This document shows positions 32,402 through 41,564 of a stretch of 64,000 bases of DNA, one piece after another. Numbering within the stretch: position 1 is the first letter of the stretch; every line of letters begins with the position of its first letter. Below the pieces are notes generated by a model. It was not told the origin of the DNA. It did not search any database and saw only the letters and a list, made by a program, of their open reading frames with translations. The stretch lies in the NCBI RefSeq assembly GCF_000695795.1, contig NZ_JNCA01000016.1:186001-250000 (forward strand). The letters are read 5' to 3'. Made by a program: the position numbers and the translations under genes. This DNA comes from Flavobacterium seoulense. GTDB lineage: Bacteria; Bacteroidota; Bacteroidia; Flavobacteriales; Flavobacteriaceae.

Positions 32402-33145
32402 TTATTTTACTTCCTGAATGGCTTCGCTATCAATCCAGCCTTCGGTTCCGTCAGTTAACTCGACTTTTTTCCAGTTATCTACTTTTTCTTTTACAAAAAC
32501 TTTGGTGCCTTCGTGTAAAACAATAACGTTTGTTCCTTTGTTTTGAGGTTCACTTTTCACTTCTGTTTTTTCAGCAAAAATAATGGCCGGTCTTTCATTT
32601 TTAAAATAACTTCTTTCGAAAATAGCCGAAGAAACACTGCTTACAAGCAACACGAACATTACAAACATTCCGAAGAAAAAAAGTCTCTTATTCAATGATA
32701 ATGCTGAAAAATAATAACCTAAAAATGAAATTAAAAACAAGACTGAAAAACTAACCGAAATCCAAGCCCAGGTATTGTAATGATACGTTCCGGTAAAATC
32801 ACGAAGCAATTTTGCAAAACCTACTGTAGGAACTACTTTGATTTCATCTACAGTTCGTTTTTGAGCAAATCGTAAATTATTTGCAATATCAGCATCATTA
32901 GGTTTTAAGACTAAAGCTTTTTCGTAATTGTAAATTGCTGGCGCTACTTTGTTCAGTTTATAATAGGCGTTAGCTAAATTAAAATACAATTCTGCCGATT
33001 GTTTCTTTTCGCTCAAAACAGAATTATAAGCATCAACAGCTTGCTCATATTTGCCGTTTTTATACAAATCATTTCCTTTTTCGAAACCGCTTTGGGCAAA
33101 GAAAACGGGACTAACTAACAATAATATATAAAGTATATTCTTCAT
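32402..33145 (-). CDS. batE: BatE: TPR and SH3-like protein of the Bat operon
   Basis: A 247-residue envelope protein with a signal peptide (ending FFAQS), two to three TPR units (GNDLYKNGKYEQAVDAYNSV, AELYFNLANAYYKLNK, AIYNYEKALVLKPNDADIAN), two membrane segments at about 125-165, and a C-terminal SH3-like domain (KVFVKEKVDNWKKVELTDG, WIDSEAIQ). This is the classic BatE layout. It is the last gene of the Bat operon, 18 bp after BatD, implicated in aerotolerance and stress survival in Bacteroides and relatives. Confidence 0.88.
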   Translation of the reverse strand: MKNILYILLLVSPVFFAQSGFEKGNDLYKNGKYEQAVDAYNSVLSEKKQSAELYFNLANAYYKLNKVAPAIYNYEKALVLKPNDADIANNLRFAQKRTVDEIKVVPTVGFAKLLRDFTGTYHYNTWAWISVSFSVLFLISFLGYYFSALSLNKRLFFFGMFVMFVLLVSSVSSAIFERSYFKNERPAIIFAEKTEVKSEPQNKGTNVIVLHEGTKVFVKEKVDNWKKVELTDGTEGWIDSEAIQEVK

Positions 33146-33163
33146 TTCTAATGTCCTTTGTGT

Positions 33164-34906
33164 TTAAGAAAGCTGTTTCTCTAAATCAGAAATAATCAGT
33201 ACTGCTTTTTCATAATCTTTCTGGATTGTAGCACTTGATGCTGGTGCATATCTTGCAATTTCACAGTTTTCTGTTAATGCAATAAACTCATTTACCGAAT
33301 CCGGATTAGCATTTTTAGACAACAAAATTTCCTTAATATTGTCCTTACTCATTTCGGAAGTTTCAATATGCAGCTTCGCTTTCAGGAAATTATGCATCGC
33401 TTTTTCGAGAGCCACATAAAACGGTTCTTTGTTATTGATTTGCTTTTTAGCTTCTGATAAATATTTCTTAGCCAAACGATTATTTCTCTTAATTCGGTTA
33501 CCTACAATATCTCCATCAATCGCTTCTTTTTTCTTCTTAGCCAAAATAATAATTGGCACTAATCCAAAAGGAATTAACAACAAACTGTAGAACAAATTAG
33601 ATCCAAAGAAATCTTTAGGAGCAATAGGCTCTAAATTCGTTTTTAATTTAATATACTTGAATTGTTCATTAACTGCAATCTTGTTTTTATCTGCATTTGT
33701 ATCACTAGCTACAGTTGGTGTTGGACCATCAAGCATTTTAATGATAATTTCATCTGAAGTTATAGTTTTATATCTTCCTGAACTCAAATCAAAATAAGAA
33801 AATCGCATAGTTTTTATAGGATAATCACCTTTGTACTGTGGGATAATTGTATAACTATCCGATATTTTTCCTGCCATTCCTGAAAGCGGCGTATTCACTT
33901 GTTCGTTATGAACAGGATCATACATTTCCAGAGCATTAGGAACAACTGGCTTTGGCAAAGTAAATAATTTCAAATTCCCTTTTCCGGCTACACTCACCAC
34001 TAAATCCAGACTTTCACCATTTTTTAGCGAAGTTTTACTTGGAGTCACTTTAAAATCAAAAGTACCTACAGCTCCTGAAAAATCATCTGGTTTTCCTGCT
34101 TCCGGCAATGCTTTTACCGAAATTGTTTTGGCTCCGGCCGAAACCCTTTTATGATCATCTTTGATTAACATTTGTCCAAAAACATTTCTACGATTCGTAG
34201 GCAATTGCACATCAATATCTAATGAAAGCGGTTCAATGGTTAATTTCCCTGATTTTTGAGGATAAAGCACAACTTTTTTAAGAACAATATAACGGTAATT
34301 TTGTCCTTTAAACATTCCTTCTTCTACAACAAACTGCTTGATATCAATATTCTGACTCCAGAAATCATTGTACTTCGGCTTATTAACTTCGGTTGAATTT
34401 GTGATTCCAATATTGTTGAAATACAACTTATACACCACCGTAATAGGTTCGTTGAGATAAGGATTTGTTTTCGAAATATCAGCTACTAAATACAAATTCC
34501 CATCTACTGAAACACTAATATCATTAGGATCTTTAGGCTGTTCGATAGCATTAGTCACATTGACTTTTACGGGCGAAGTTTTATACACCTGCCCATTATA
34601 TTCTATCGTGGCCTGCTTGATTACTATACTTCCTTTATGAAGTGGCGCTAAATAATAAGAATAGATTTTTTCAAACGAACTTTTTCCATTCACCCAGGAT
34701 TGACTAACTTGTTGATTAGGTCCTCCAATAATTCTAAATCCTTCAAAAGAAGGTTCATTAAAATTATCCCCATCAATATTCATAACAAAATCCACACGAA
34801 GTCTTTCGTTTAAACCCAGTGTGCTTTTACTTACTTTAGCCTCAAATTGTACCTGAGCCCAAAGTCCCTGAAAACTTAGCAATAATACTACTAAATATCT
34901 TTTCAT
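33164..34906 (-). CDS. batD: BatD: oxygen-tolerance-type membrane protein
   Basis: A 580-residue protein with a signal peptide (ending GLWAQ), a periplasmic beta-sandwich region including FRIIGGPNQQVSQSWVNGKS and YSYYLAPLHKGSIVIKQA, which is the BatD/Oxygen_tolerance family pattern. One membrane segment (LFYSLLLIPFGLVPIIILA, about 435-455) is followed by a cytoplasmic helical tail. It probably presents a large periplasmic domain next to the VWA proteins BatA and BatB. Bat operon order and spacing support the call. Confidence 0.9.
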   Translation of the reverse strand: MKRYLVVLLLSFQGLWAQVQFEAKVSKSTLGLNERLRVDFVMNIDGDNFNEPSFEGFRIIGGPNQQVSQSWVNGKSSFEKIYSYYLAPLHKGSIVIKQATIEYNGQVYKTSPVKVNVTNAIEQPKDPNDISVSVDGNLYLVADISKTNPYLNEPITVVYKLYFNNIGITNSTEVNKPKYNDFWSQNIDIKQFVVEEGMFKGQNYRYIVLKKVVLYPQKSGKLTIEPLSLDIDVQLPTNRRNVFGQMLIKDDHKRVSAGAKTISVKALPEAGKPDDFSGAVGTFDFKVTPSKTSLKNGESLDLVVSVAGKGNLKLFTLPKPVVPNALEMYDPVHNEQVNTPLSGMAGKISDSYTIIPQYKGDYPIKTMRFSYFDLSSGRYKTITSDEIIIKMLDGPTPTVASDTNADKNKIAVNEQFKYIKLKTNLEPIAPKDFFGSNLFYSLLLIPFGLVPIIILAKKKKEAIDGDIVGNRIKRNNRLAKKYLSEAKKQINNKEPFYVALEKAMHNFLKAKLHIETSEMSKDNIKEILLSKNANPDSVNEFIALTENCEIARYAPASSATIQKDYEKAVLIISDLEKQLS

Positions 34907-34944
34907 TTTTTTATGCTGTCCTTATCTTTTATCATTATTAGGTA

Positions 34945-35730
34945 CTACCAGTCTTTCTCTGTTTGAACAGGTTTTCCTTTTGCTTTTTTAGCATTTACTT
35001 TATCCTGAATTTTCTTCTCTTCATTGTTAACGGCATCTAAAAGATTTTGCAAACGGTCTTTAGAAATTCCGCCCGGCTGTGGCTGTGGCGGCTGATTTTG
35101 GTCTTTTTTATCCTTGCCGTCTTTCTTATCCTGATCGCCGTCTTTTTTCTTATCGTTTTTATCCTTGTCCTTGTCGTCTTTCTTGTCTTTGTCCTGATCC
35201 TTTTTATCCTGATCTTTCTTGTCTTTATCCTTGTCCTTATCTTTATTTTTATCGTTTTTATCCTTATTGTCTTTAGGCGGATTTTCCTTTAACATCTTTT
35301 TTGCTAATGCAAAATTATATCTCGTTTCTTCGTCAGTAGGATTATTTCTTAACGCATTTTTATACGCTTCTACCGCCTGAGTATAATCTTTCTCTTTCAT
35401 GAACACATTACCTAAATTGTGATAAGCTTTGTGTTTTTGAGTTCTGGATCTTGCATTTTTTAATGCTTTTGCATAAGCATATTTAGCTTCCGAAGCCTGA
35501 TTTTGTTTATAAATAGCGTTTCCTAAATTATAAGGCGAAACAGAACGATTTGGGAATTTTGAATTGGATATTCTATAATCTGCTTCTGCTTCTGCAAAAT
35601 TACTTTGTTTGTATTCATCATTCGCTTTAGGCAAAGTCTTGTCTTTTTCCTGTGCCCATGTTCCTCCTAAACCAAAAATCAGGAGTGCAAAAAAAGTAAA
35701 TTCGTATTTGATACAATTTTTCATTTTCAT
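34945..35730 (-). CDS. batC: BatC: TPR protein with Lys/Asp-rich tail
   Basis: A 261-residue exported protein with a signal peptide (ending GGTWAQ), three TPR units (ANDEYKQSNFAEAEADYRIS, SPYNLGNAIYKQNQASEAKY, AYHNLGNVFMKEKDYTQAVE, each shown in part) and then about 65 residues made almost only of Lys, Asp, Asn and Gln (KDKDKDKDKKDQDKKDQDKD is one stretch), then a Pro/Gln-rich stretch. The ATG at 35730 is used; 35724 is an equal alternative. The low-complexity DNA at about 35090-35275 is prone to slippage. Confidence 0.87.
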   Translation of the reverse strand: MKMKNCIKYEFTFFALLIFGLGGTWAQEKDKTLPKANDEYKQSNFAEAEADYRISNSKFPNRSVSPYNLGNAIYKQNQASEAKYAYAKALKNARSRTQKHKAYHNLGNVFMKEKDYTQAVEAYKNALRNNPTDEETRYNFALAKKMLKENPPKDNKDKNDKNKDKDKDKDKKDQDKKDQDKDKKDDKDKDKNDKKKDGDQDKKDGKDKKDQNQPPQPQPGGISKDRLQNLLDAVNNEEKKIQDKVNAKKAKGKPVQTEKDW

Positions 35731-35775
35731 TTTTTTATGTTCTTCCTTTTTAGCTTTCGCTAAGAGGAATTGACA

Positions 35776-36810
35776 TTATTTTTCGTCGTTAAATAAATTT
35801 AACTTCTTCACCCAATTCGTTTTCTTTTCCAAAAGAAATACATCCATAAATAAAAGCACAAAAGCAAATCCTAAAAACCATTGAAATTGCGATTGGAAAT
35901 CGGCCATTTGAGTCGATTCGAATTCTGTTTTTTGGATATTATCTAATGTTTTCTTGATGTATTCTACAACTTCTTTTGTATTATTTCCGCTTACATAACC
36001 TCCTTTAGTCGCTTTAGCAATCGCTTCTAAATCGGGTTGATTCAATTTTGTAACTACTACTTCGTCATTTCGGTCTCTTTGGTAACCCTGAACAACACCA
36101 TTTATTTTTAACGGAATCGTTCCTCCTTTTTCAGTTCCAATTCCTACCGTAATAATGCGCATTCCCTGCTTATTGGCTTCTTCTGCCGCCGCTTGAGCAC
36201 CTTCAGAATGATCTTCTCCATCCGAAAGAAGAATCAACAACTTAGACGTCTTACTTTTTTCATCAAAATAAGTAGCTGATAATTTTATAGCTTCATCTAA
36301 TGATGTTCCCTGCGAAGAAATAATATCAGTATTCATGCTTTGTAAAAACATTTTTGCCACACTGTAATCTGTCGTAATAGGTAAAACCGGGAAAGCACTT
36401 CCGGCATAAGCTACAATTCCTATTCTGTCGTTTCCTAATTGATTAATAATTTGAGAAACAACCTGTTTACTTTTCTCTAATCGATTTGGCGCTACATCTT
36501 CGGCAAGCATACTTTTAGAAACGTCCATTGCAAAAACAATATCAATTCCTTCTCTTTTTACCGTTTCTAATTTGGTTCCAATTTTAGGATTTACTAATCC
36601 AATAATTAATCCCAATAAACCTAGCAAAACAACAACCAATTTGAATACCGGCTTGAAAACAGAACGCTCAGGACTTAGTCTTTTTACGCTGTCTAAATCA
36701 CCAAATTCCTTTTGTTTTTTCCTTTTCCAATACATATTCATAAGGAAAAGCAACACTACAACAGGTAGTATAAAAAGTAAGTATAAATATTTTTTTTCGT
36801 CTAATTCCAT
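35776..36810 (-). CDS. batB: BatB: VWA-domain membrane protein
   Basis: A 344-residue inner-membrane protein with two N-terminal membrane segments (YLLFILPVVVLLFLMN and VFKLVVVLLGLLGLIIG), a von Willebrand A domain with an intact MIDAS start DVSKSM (about residues 95-100), ILLSDGEDHSEGAQ, and a C-terminal membrane helix (WFLGFAFVLLFMDVFLL). VWA proteins of this type form complexes with MoxR ATPases. It is 46 bp downstream-coupled to BatC. Confidence 0.92.
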   Translation of the reverse strand: MELDEKKYLYLLFILPVVVLLFLMNMYWKRKKQKEFGDLDSVKRLSPERSVFKPVFKLVVVLLGLLGLIIGLVNPKIGTKLETVKREGIDIVFAMDVSKSMLAEDVAPNRLEKSKQVVSQIINQLGNDRIGIVAYAGSAFPVLPITTDYSVAKMFLQSMNTDIISSQGTSLDEAIKLSATYFDEKSKTSKLLILLSDGEDHSEGAQAAAEEANKQGMRIITVGIGTEKGGTIPLKINGVVQGYQRDRNDEVVVTKLNQPDLEAIAKATKGGYVSGNNTKEVVEYIKKTLDNIQKTEFESTQMADFQSQFQWFLGFAFVLLFMDVFLLEKKTNWVKKLNLFNDEK

Positions 36811-36832
36811 AAAATTTTAAATTCCAATTTAG

Positions 36833-36880
36833 AAATTCCAAATTCCAAATATTTATTCCAACTATTGGAATTTGGAATTT
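36833..36880. repeat. ATTCCAA-type hairpin between batA and batB
   Basis: AAATTCCAAATTCCAA (36833-36848) is the perfect reverse complement of TTGGAATTTGGAATTT (36865-36880), loop 16 nt. It lies inside the operon and could affect batB expression or mRNA stability. Confidence 0.8.
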
Positions 36881-36910
36881 TTAAAATTTGATTTTTTTGT
36901 TTTTGCAAAA

Positions 36911-37912
36911 TCAAATAAAGCTTCTATAAACTGTGTTTCTTAAACCTATTTCTACAAGTAATAAAAATCCAGCCAGTAAAACAAAAGGTCTGTATTTCTC
37001 GTCATAATCATAGAATTTTAATTCCTCAATTTCAGTCGTTTCCAGCTTGTTGATTTCTCCATAAATCTCAGCCAGTTTATCATTGCTTGTTGCTCTAAAA
37101 TATTTTCCATCGGTTTTTTTAGCAATGCTTTTCATCAGTCGCTCATCGATTTCTACTTTCATCATTTGGAATAAAAACTGTCCGCTTGGACTTATGGCAT
37201 ACGGAAACTCTGCCATTCCATTTGTTCCAATTCCGATAGTATAGACTTTGATTCCGTACTGTTTAGCGATATCGGCTGCTGTTTCTGGTTCGATAAATCC
37301 TGCATTATTAACACCATCAGTCAATAAAATAATAACTTTACTTTTAGCCTTACTGTCTTTCAAACGGTTTACGGCTGTCGCCAATCCCATCCCAATTCCG
37401 GTTCCGTCTTGTAAAACATTATCGTATTTTATACTCGCAATGGCTTCTTCTATAATCGCTTTATCACTTGTTACAGGAGTTTTAGTATAAGCCTCAGAAG
37501 CATAAACGACTAATCCTATTCGGTCATTAGGTCTTCCTTCGACAAAATCAGTGGCTACTCTTTTTAAAGCTTCCATTCGGTTAGGCTTTAAATCTTTGGC
37601 AAGCATACTTCCCGAAACGTCTACTGCCATAACAATATCAATTCCTTTAGTAGTCTTGGTTTTATTACTAATGTCAACCGTTCTTGGTCTAGCCATAGCA
37701 ATAATTAAAGAACTCAAAGCGATAATTCGAAGTACACTTAAATACGGTTTTAATTTTGCCCAAAATGATGGTGCTGATTTAAAACCTTTTATCGAACTTA
37801 TTTTTAAGGTTGCCGACTGCTGGTTTTTCTTTAAAACCAACCAAAAAATGGCAATCGGAATTAAAAGAAACAACCAAAAAAACTCTGGATTTAAAAAAGT
37901 TATTTTTGCCAT
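36911..37912 (-). CDS. batA: BatA: VWA-domain membrane protein
   Basis: A 333-residue paralogue of BatB: N-terminal membrane segments (FWLFLLIPIAIFWLVLK and IIALSSLIIAMAR), a VWA domain with MIDAS motif MAVDVSGSML (about 91-100), VIILLTDGVNNAG, and a C-terminal membrane helix (FVLLAGFLLLVEIGL). Its ATG overlaps the stop of the preceding gene by one base. A 100-base gap containing a strong hairpin separates it from batB. Confidence 0.92.
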   Translation of the reverse strand: MAKITFLNPEFFWLFLLIPIAIFWLVLKKNQQSATLKISSIKGFKSAPSFWAKLKPYLSVLRIIALSSLIIAMARPRTVDISNKTKTTKGIDIVMAVDVSGSMLAKDLKPNRMEALKRVATDFVEGRPNDRIGLVVYASEAYTKTPVTSDKAIIEEAIASIKYDNVLQDGTGIGMGLATAVNRLKDSKAKSKVIILLTDGVNNAGFIEPETAADIAKQYGIKVYTIGIGTNGMAEFPYAISPSGQFLFQMMKVEIDERLMKSIAKKTDGKYFRATSNDKLAEIYGEINKLETTEIEELKFYDYDEKYRPFVLLAGFLLLVEIGLRNTVYRSFI

Positions 37913-39543
37913 TATCTACCTTCGTGTTTTAATTCGACTGAGCTTAACACTCTTTCTGAAATTTCATTTGCATACTTATCACCTTCCTGATGTAGAATCA
38001 ATATTTGCTGTAATCCGCCTTCCTGAGCAAACAATAATACTTCGTAATACATTCTGTCTCTATCATTATTTTCAGGATTTACTCTTGTAAAAGTTCCATA
38101 AGCTTTTACGCCTGTAATTCCTTCTTTGGTCTCAAAATCTTCTTGCTTCACAATCATATTTTGTGCGCCTTGCGATTCTAAAGTTTGCAAATAAACTTCT
38201 ACTGATTTTTTCAAATCAACTTGCGTTTCCTGCTTATATTTCAAAGTAGAAACCATCAAATAGAACTGATCGATCATACTTCCATAAACAAAAGACTGCA
38301 TTTCTTTTACTAATGCTAATCCTTCTTTAGGTAATGATTTTGTCAAATCAGTACGTTTTAAAACCTTAGGCGTATTGATAATTACAGCAGGATTTCCGTA
38401 TTCACTTCTTACCCATTCTCCTTCTAATAATTCCATTGATGGATGACCAATAAGATTGTCTTTTACATAATCAAATCCTCTGGTTGCCATTAAATAAAAT
38501 GTGGTTGCCAACAATAAGAAAAGAACCGAAGCTACGCTTATAGTAATTCGATTGTTGCGTTTTTTCTTTAGTTGTAACGCAATTTGTTTTTGTCGCTGCG
38601 CTTCATTTAATAAAGTATCTTCTTCATTAATAACCTCAACCGGAATCGAATTATCTAAGGTTAAAATCGCTTTTTGAATTTTATTTCGATCTTCAGTAAT
38701 TTCAAATTCTAAAGGTTTTGATTTGGCAAATTTTACTAAATCGGCTTGTTTTAAAACTCTTTCTAAATTTTCGATAGTTTCTGGTGTCAACACCATTTTC
38801 TTTTTAACCGATGCAGCTCTTAAACCAGTAATTAATTCGGAAGTTGTGCTTTCCATCGCTGGAATTTCTATTGCTTCTTCAATATAATTTCGGGCAATAT
38901 CAGTCAATTCACTGTAATATTCTTTGATTTCTCCTTTTTGCCAAAGTTCTTTTTTCTCTAAGTTGTTCAACAAACTTGTGGCTTTTTCGATAGGAGTTTT
39001 ATAAACTTCTTCTTCGATTTTTTTCTTTTGTCTGTGTTTTAAGAACCAATAAATTCCGGCACCAATACCCAAAATTAGTAATACTGCTAAAAGATATTTC
39101 CACCAATTTCCGATAGTATCCGGAGCTGGCTGAATATCTTTAATATCATACATTTTTTGTTTTAAAGTATCAACCTGAACATTAGTCACCTCAACAGCAA
39201 TTGAATCGGTTTGATACGGTTTATTGTTAATCAGAATCTTGATACTTGGAATCACATAACGCCCCGAATCAAATTGTGTTAATCCGTATTTTTTAATTAA
39301 CTCATAACGGTCATTGTTTTTTACAGTATCAACAGGATAAGACTGGATTACTTCAAGAGCACCAATGTTTTTTAAATTTGGAAAAACAACTTTAGACAAA
39401 GTATCTACCGATGTTTTTAGAGTTAATTTAAACTCAGCTCCAATTTTGTTTTTTGTAGTATCGATACTTGTTTCTACTCTTTTTTGTTGCGCAAAAATTG
39501 TCGTAGAAAGCAGTAATAATAAGAAGAATATTAGTTTTTTCAT
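37912..39543 (-). CDS. Two-transmembrane Bat-operon protein, DUF4381/BatD-like
   Basis: A 543-residue protein with a signal peptide (1-19), a periplasmic beta-domain (20-140) like a short BatD N-terminus, a membrane helix (148-167), a helical cytoplasmic region (180-320) with LLNNLEKKELWQKGEIKEYY resembling DUF4381, a second membrane helix (332-353) and a C-terminal domain facing the periplasm. It is placed where a DUF4381 protein sits in many MoxR/VWA operons. The second helix and C-terminal domain (360-543) are not usual for DUF4381 and I cannot name them. Confidence 0.75.
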   Translation of the reverse strand: MKKLIFFLLLLLSTTIFAQQKRVETSIDTTKNKIGAEFKLTLKTSVDTLSKVVFPNLKNIGALEVIQSYPVDTVKNNDRYELIKKYGLTQFDSGRYVIPSIKILINNKPYQTDSIAVEVTNVQVDTLKQKMYDIKDIQPAPDTIGNWWKYLLAVLLILGIGAGIYWFLKHRQKKKIEEEVYKTPIEKATSLLNNLEKKELWQKGEIKEYYSELTDIARNYIEEAIEIPAMESTTSELITGLRAASVKKKMVLTPETIENLERVLKQADLVKFAKSKPLEFEITEDRNKIQKAILTLDNSIPVEVINEEDTLLNEAQRQKQIALQLKKKRNNRITISVASVLFLLLATTFYLMATRGFDYVKDNLIGHPSMELLEGEWVRSEYGNPAVIINTPKVLKRTDLTKSLPKEGLALVKEMQSFVYGSMIDQFYLMVSTLKYKQETQVDLKKSVEVYLQTLESQGAQNMIVKQEDFETKEGITGVKAYGTFTRVNPENNDRDRMYYEVLLFAQEGGLQQILILHQEGDKYANEISERVLSSVELKHEGR

Positions 39544-39596
39544 GTTTTATGAATCCTATTTAAAATCTTAAATCGTTAATCATCAATCTAAAATCT

Positions 39597-40460
39597 TTAT
39601 CTCGATTTAAAATAGCCTAATAATTTGGTTACATAACTTTCGTCAACTCTTGTATTTACAATTCCTGAGCCAGATTTACTGAAAGTTTCTTTAAAATAAT
39701 TCAATTGATCATGATAGTATTTTTCATAATTCATTCGAACAGCTTTAGAACCTGTATCTACTAATTGCATTTCTCCTGTTTCGGCATCCAGCATAGGAAC
39801 CATTCCCAGATTTGGCATTTTTTGTTCCCGAATATCATACACACGAATTCCGGTTACATCGTGTTTTTTAGCAGCGATTTTCAAAGTTTGCTCATAATCA
39901 TCCGACATAAAATCAGAAATAACAAAAACAATCGCTTTCTTTTTTTGAGTACTCGACAAAAATTTCAATGCCTGAGCAATATCAGTTTTATGGCTTTGTG
40001 GTTCAAATTCGATTAATTCACGAATAATTCGCAAAACGTGCGACCTTCCTTTTTTTGGCGGAATATACAATTCGATTTGGTCCGAAAATAAAATCAATCC
40101 TATTTTATCATTATTTTGTGTAGCCGAAAAAGCCATCGTTGCAGCAATTTCTGTTACAATGTCTTTTTTAAATTGATTTTTAGAACCAAAACTTTCTGAG
40201 CCCGAAATATCAACCATTAACATCATGGTTAATTCTCGTTCTTCTTCAAAAACTTTTACGTGTGCCTCATTATAACGGGCGGTAACATTCCAGTCAATAT
40301 TTCGAATATCATCTCCATATTGATATTGACGCACTTCACTAAAAGTCATTCCACGCCCTTTGAAAGAAGTATGATATTCCCCAGAGAAGATGTGATCACT
40401 CAATCTTCGGGTTTTGATTTCTATTTTTCGTACTTTTTTTAAAAGCTCTTTTGTATCCAT
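39597..40460 (-). CDS. DUF58-domain protein of the MoxR-Bat operon
   Basis: A 287-residue cytoplasmic protein with the DUF58 core FKGRGMTFSEVRQYQYGDDI, RNIDWNVTARYNEAHVKVFE and a VWA-like MIDAS DISGSE (about 93-98). DUF58 proteins accompany MoxR AAA ATPases and probably act as substrate or cofactor of the chaperone complex. Its ATG at 40458-40460 follows the G-rich end of a double-hairpin repeat by three bases (GGAGGGGAAA then ATG in coding orientation). Confidence 0.93.
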   Translation of the reverse strand: MDTKELLKKVRKIEIKTRRLSDHIFSGEYHTSFKGRGMTFSEVRQYQYGDDIRNIDWNVTARYNEAHVKVFEEERELTMMLMVDISGSESFGSKNQFKKDIVTEIAATMAFSATQNNDKIGLILFSDQIELYIPPKKGRSHVLRIIRELIEFEPQSHKTDIAQALKFLSSTQKKKAIVFVISDFMSDDYEQTLKIAAKKHDVTGIRVYDIREQKMPNLGMVPMLDAETGEMQLVDTGSKAVRMNYEKYYHDQLNYFKETFSKSGSGIVNTRVDESYVTKLLGYFKSR

Positions 40461-40463
40461 TTT

Positions 40464-40558
40464 CCCCTCCTAACCTCCCCAAAGGGGAGGAATTATTTGT
40501 CGATATACTTAGAAATTTCAACTCTCCAAAAGCCCCTCCTTTGGAGGGGTTGGGGAGG
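40464..40558 (-). repeat. Double-hairpin repeat filling the moxR-DUF58 gap
   Basis: Two perfect hairpins, CCTCCCC-AAA-GGGGAGG (40474-40490) and CCCCTCC-TTT-GGAGGGG (40533-40549). The element fills the whole gap between the moxR stop and the DUF58 start. In coding orientation its order matches the yicC-gmk copy, and its spacer shares GAGTTGAAA with the ileS copy. Confidence 0.88.
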
Positions 40559-40559
40559 A

Positions 40560-41564
40560 TTAAGGTACTTCTACTTCGTTGATAATTTTATTGATGATAT
40601 CTACCGAAGTGATATTTTCTGCTTCGGCCTCATACGTTACTCCCACTCTATGACGCAATACATCATGAACAACAGCACGAACATCTTCAGGAATTACATA
40701 ACCACGACGTTTGATAAATGCATAACATTTAGCAGCATTTGCTAAATTGATACTTCCACGTGGCGAAGATCCAAAACTAATTAATGGTTTTAAATCAGCT
40801 AATTTGTATTTCTCTGGGTAACGGGTAGCAAAAATAATATCAAGAATGTATTTCTCGATTTTTTCGTCCATATACACTTCACGAACGGCTTGTTGCGCAC
40901 GTAAAATTTGTTCAATAGAAACCACCTGATTTACCTTGTCATAACTTCCGCTTAAGTTTTGACGAATTACCAATCGCTCTTCATCCATTTTAGGATAATC
41001 AATCACTGTTTTTAGCATAAAACGATCGACTTGTGCTTCTGGTAATTGATAAGTTCCTTCCTGCTCAATTGGGTTTTGTGTAGCCAAAACCAGGAAAGGT
41101 TTTTCTAATTTAAAAGTAGTATCCCCAATAGTAACCTGCTTTTCCTGCATGGCTTCTAATAATGCTGATTGCACCTTTGCCGGAGCACGGTTAATCTCAT
41201 CGGCTAGAACGAAATTAGCAAAAATAGGTCCTTTTTTTATCGAAAATTCATTTGCTTTAATGTTATAAATCATTGTCCCTATAACATCGGCAGGTAATAA
41301 ATCTGGTGTAAACTGGATACGGCTAAAAGAACCATGAACTGCCTGAGAAAGCGTATTAATAGCTAATGTTTTTGCCAGTCCGGGAACACCTTCCAGTAAA
41401 ATATGACCCTGCCCTAATAATCCAATCAATAATCGTTCAATCATGTGCTTTTGACCTACAATCACTTTATTCATTTCCATAGTAAGAAGGTCTATAAAAG
41501 CACTTTCTCTTTCTATCTTTTCGTTGATTGCTCTAATGTCTAAAGTCGACGTATTCTCTTCCAT
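40560..41564 (-). CDS. moxR: MoxR-family AAA ATPase
   Basis: A 334-residue AAA+ chaperone-type ATPase: Walker A GVPGLAKT, Walker B LADEINRAPAKVQSALLEAM, sensor region ATQNPIEQEGTYQLPEAQVD, and the C-terminal lid with SFGSSPRGSINLANAAKCYA. MoxR proteins remodel partner VWA proteins. It is the first gene of the eight-gene operon running moxR, DUF58, the 543-residue protein, batA, batB, batC, batD, batE. Confidence 0.95.
   Translation of the reverse strand: MEENTSTLDIRAINEKIERESAFIDLLTMEMNKVIVGQKHMIERLLIGLLGQGHILLEGVPGLAKTLAINTLSQAVHGSFSRIQFTPDLLPADVIGTMIYNIKANEFSIKKGPIFANFVLADEINRAPAKVQSALLEAMQEKQVTIGDTTFKLEKPFLVLATQNPIEQEGTYQLPEAQVDRFMLKTVIDYPKMDEERLVIRQNLSGSYDKVNQVVSIEQILRAQQAVREVYMDEKIEKYILDIIFATRYPEKYKLADLKPLISFGSSPRGSINLANAAKCYAFIKRRGYVIPEDVRAVVHDVLRHRVGVTYEAEAENITSVDIINKIINEVEVP

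Noticed and set aside
35047-35292. Long open frames on the plus strand opposite batC
   Set aside because: They are the complement of the Lys/Asp-rich coding tract, giving hydrophobic low-complexity translations with no start signal; not genes.
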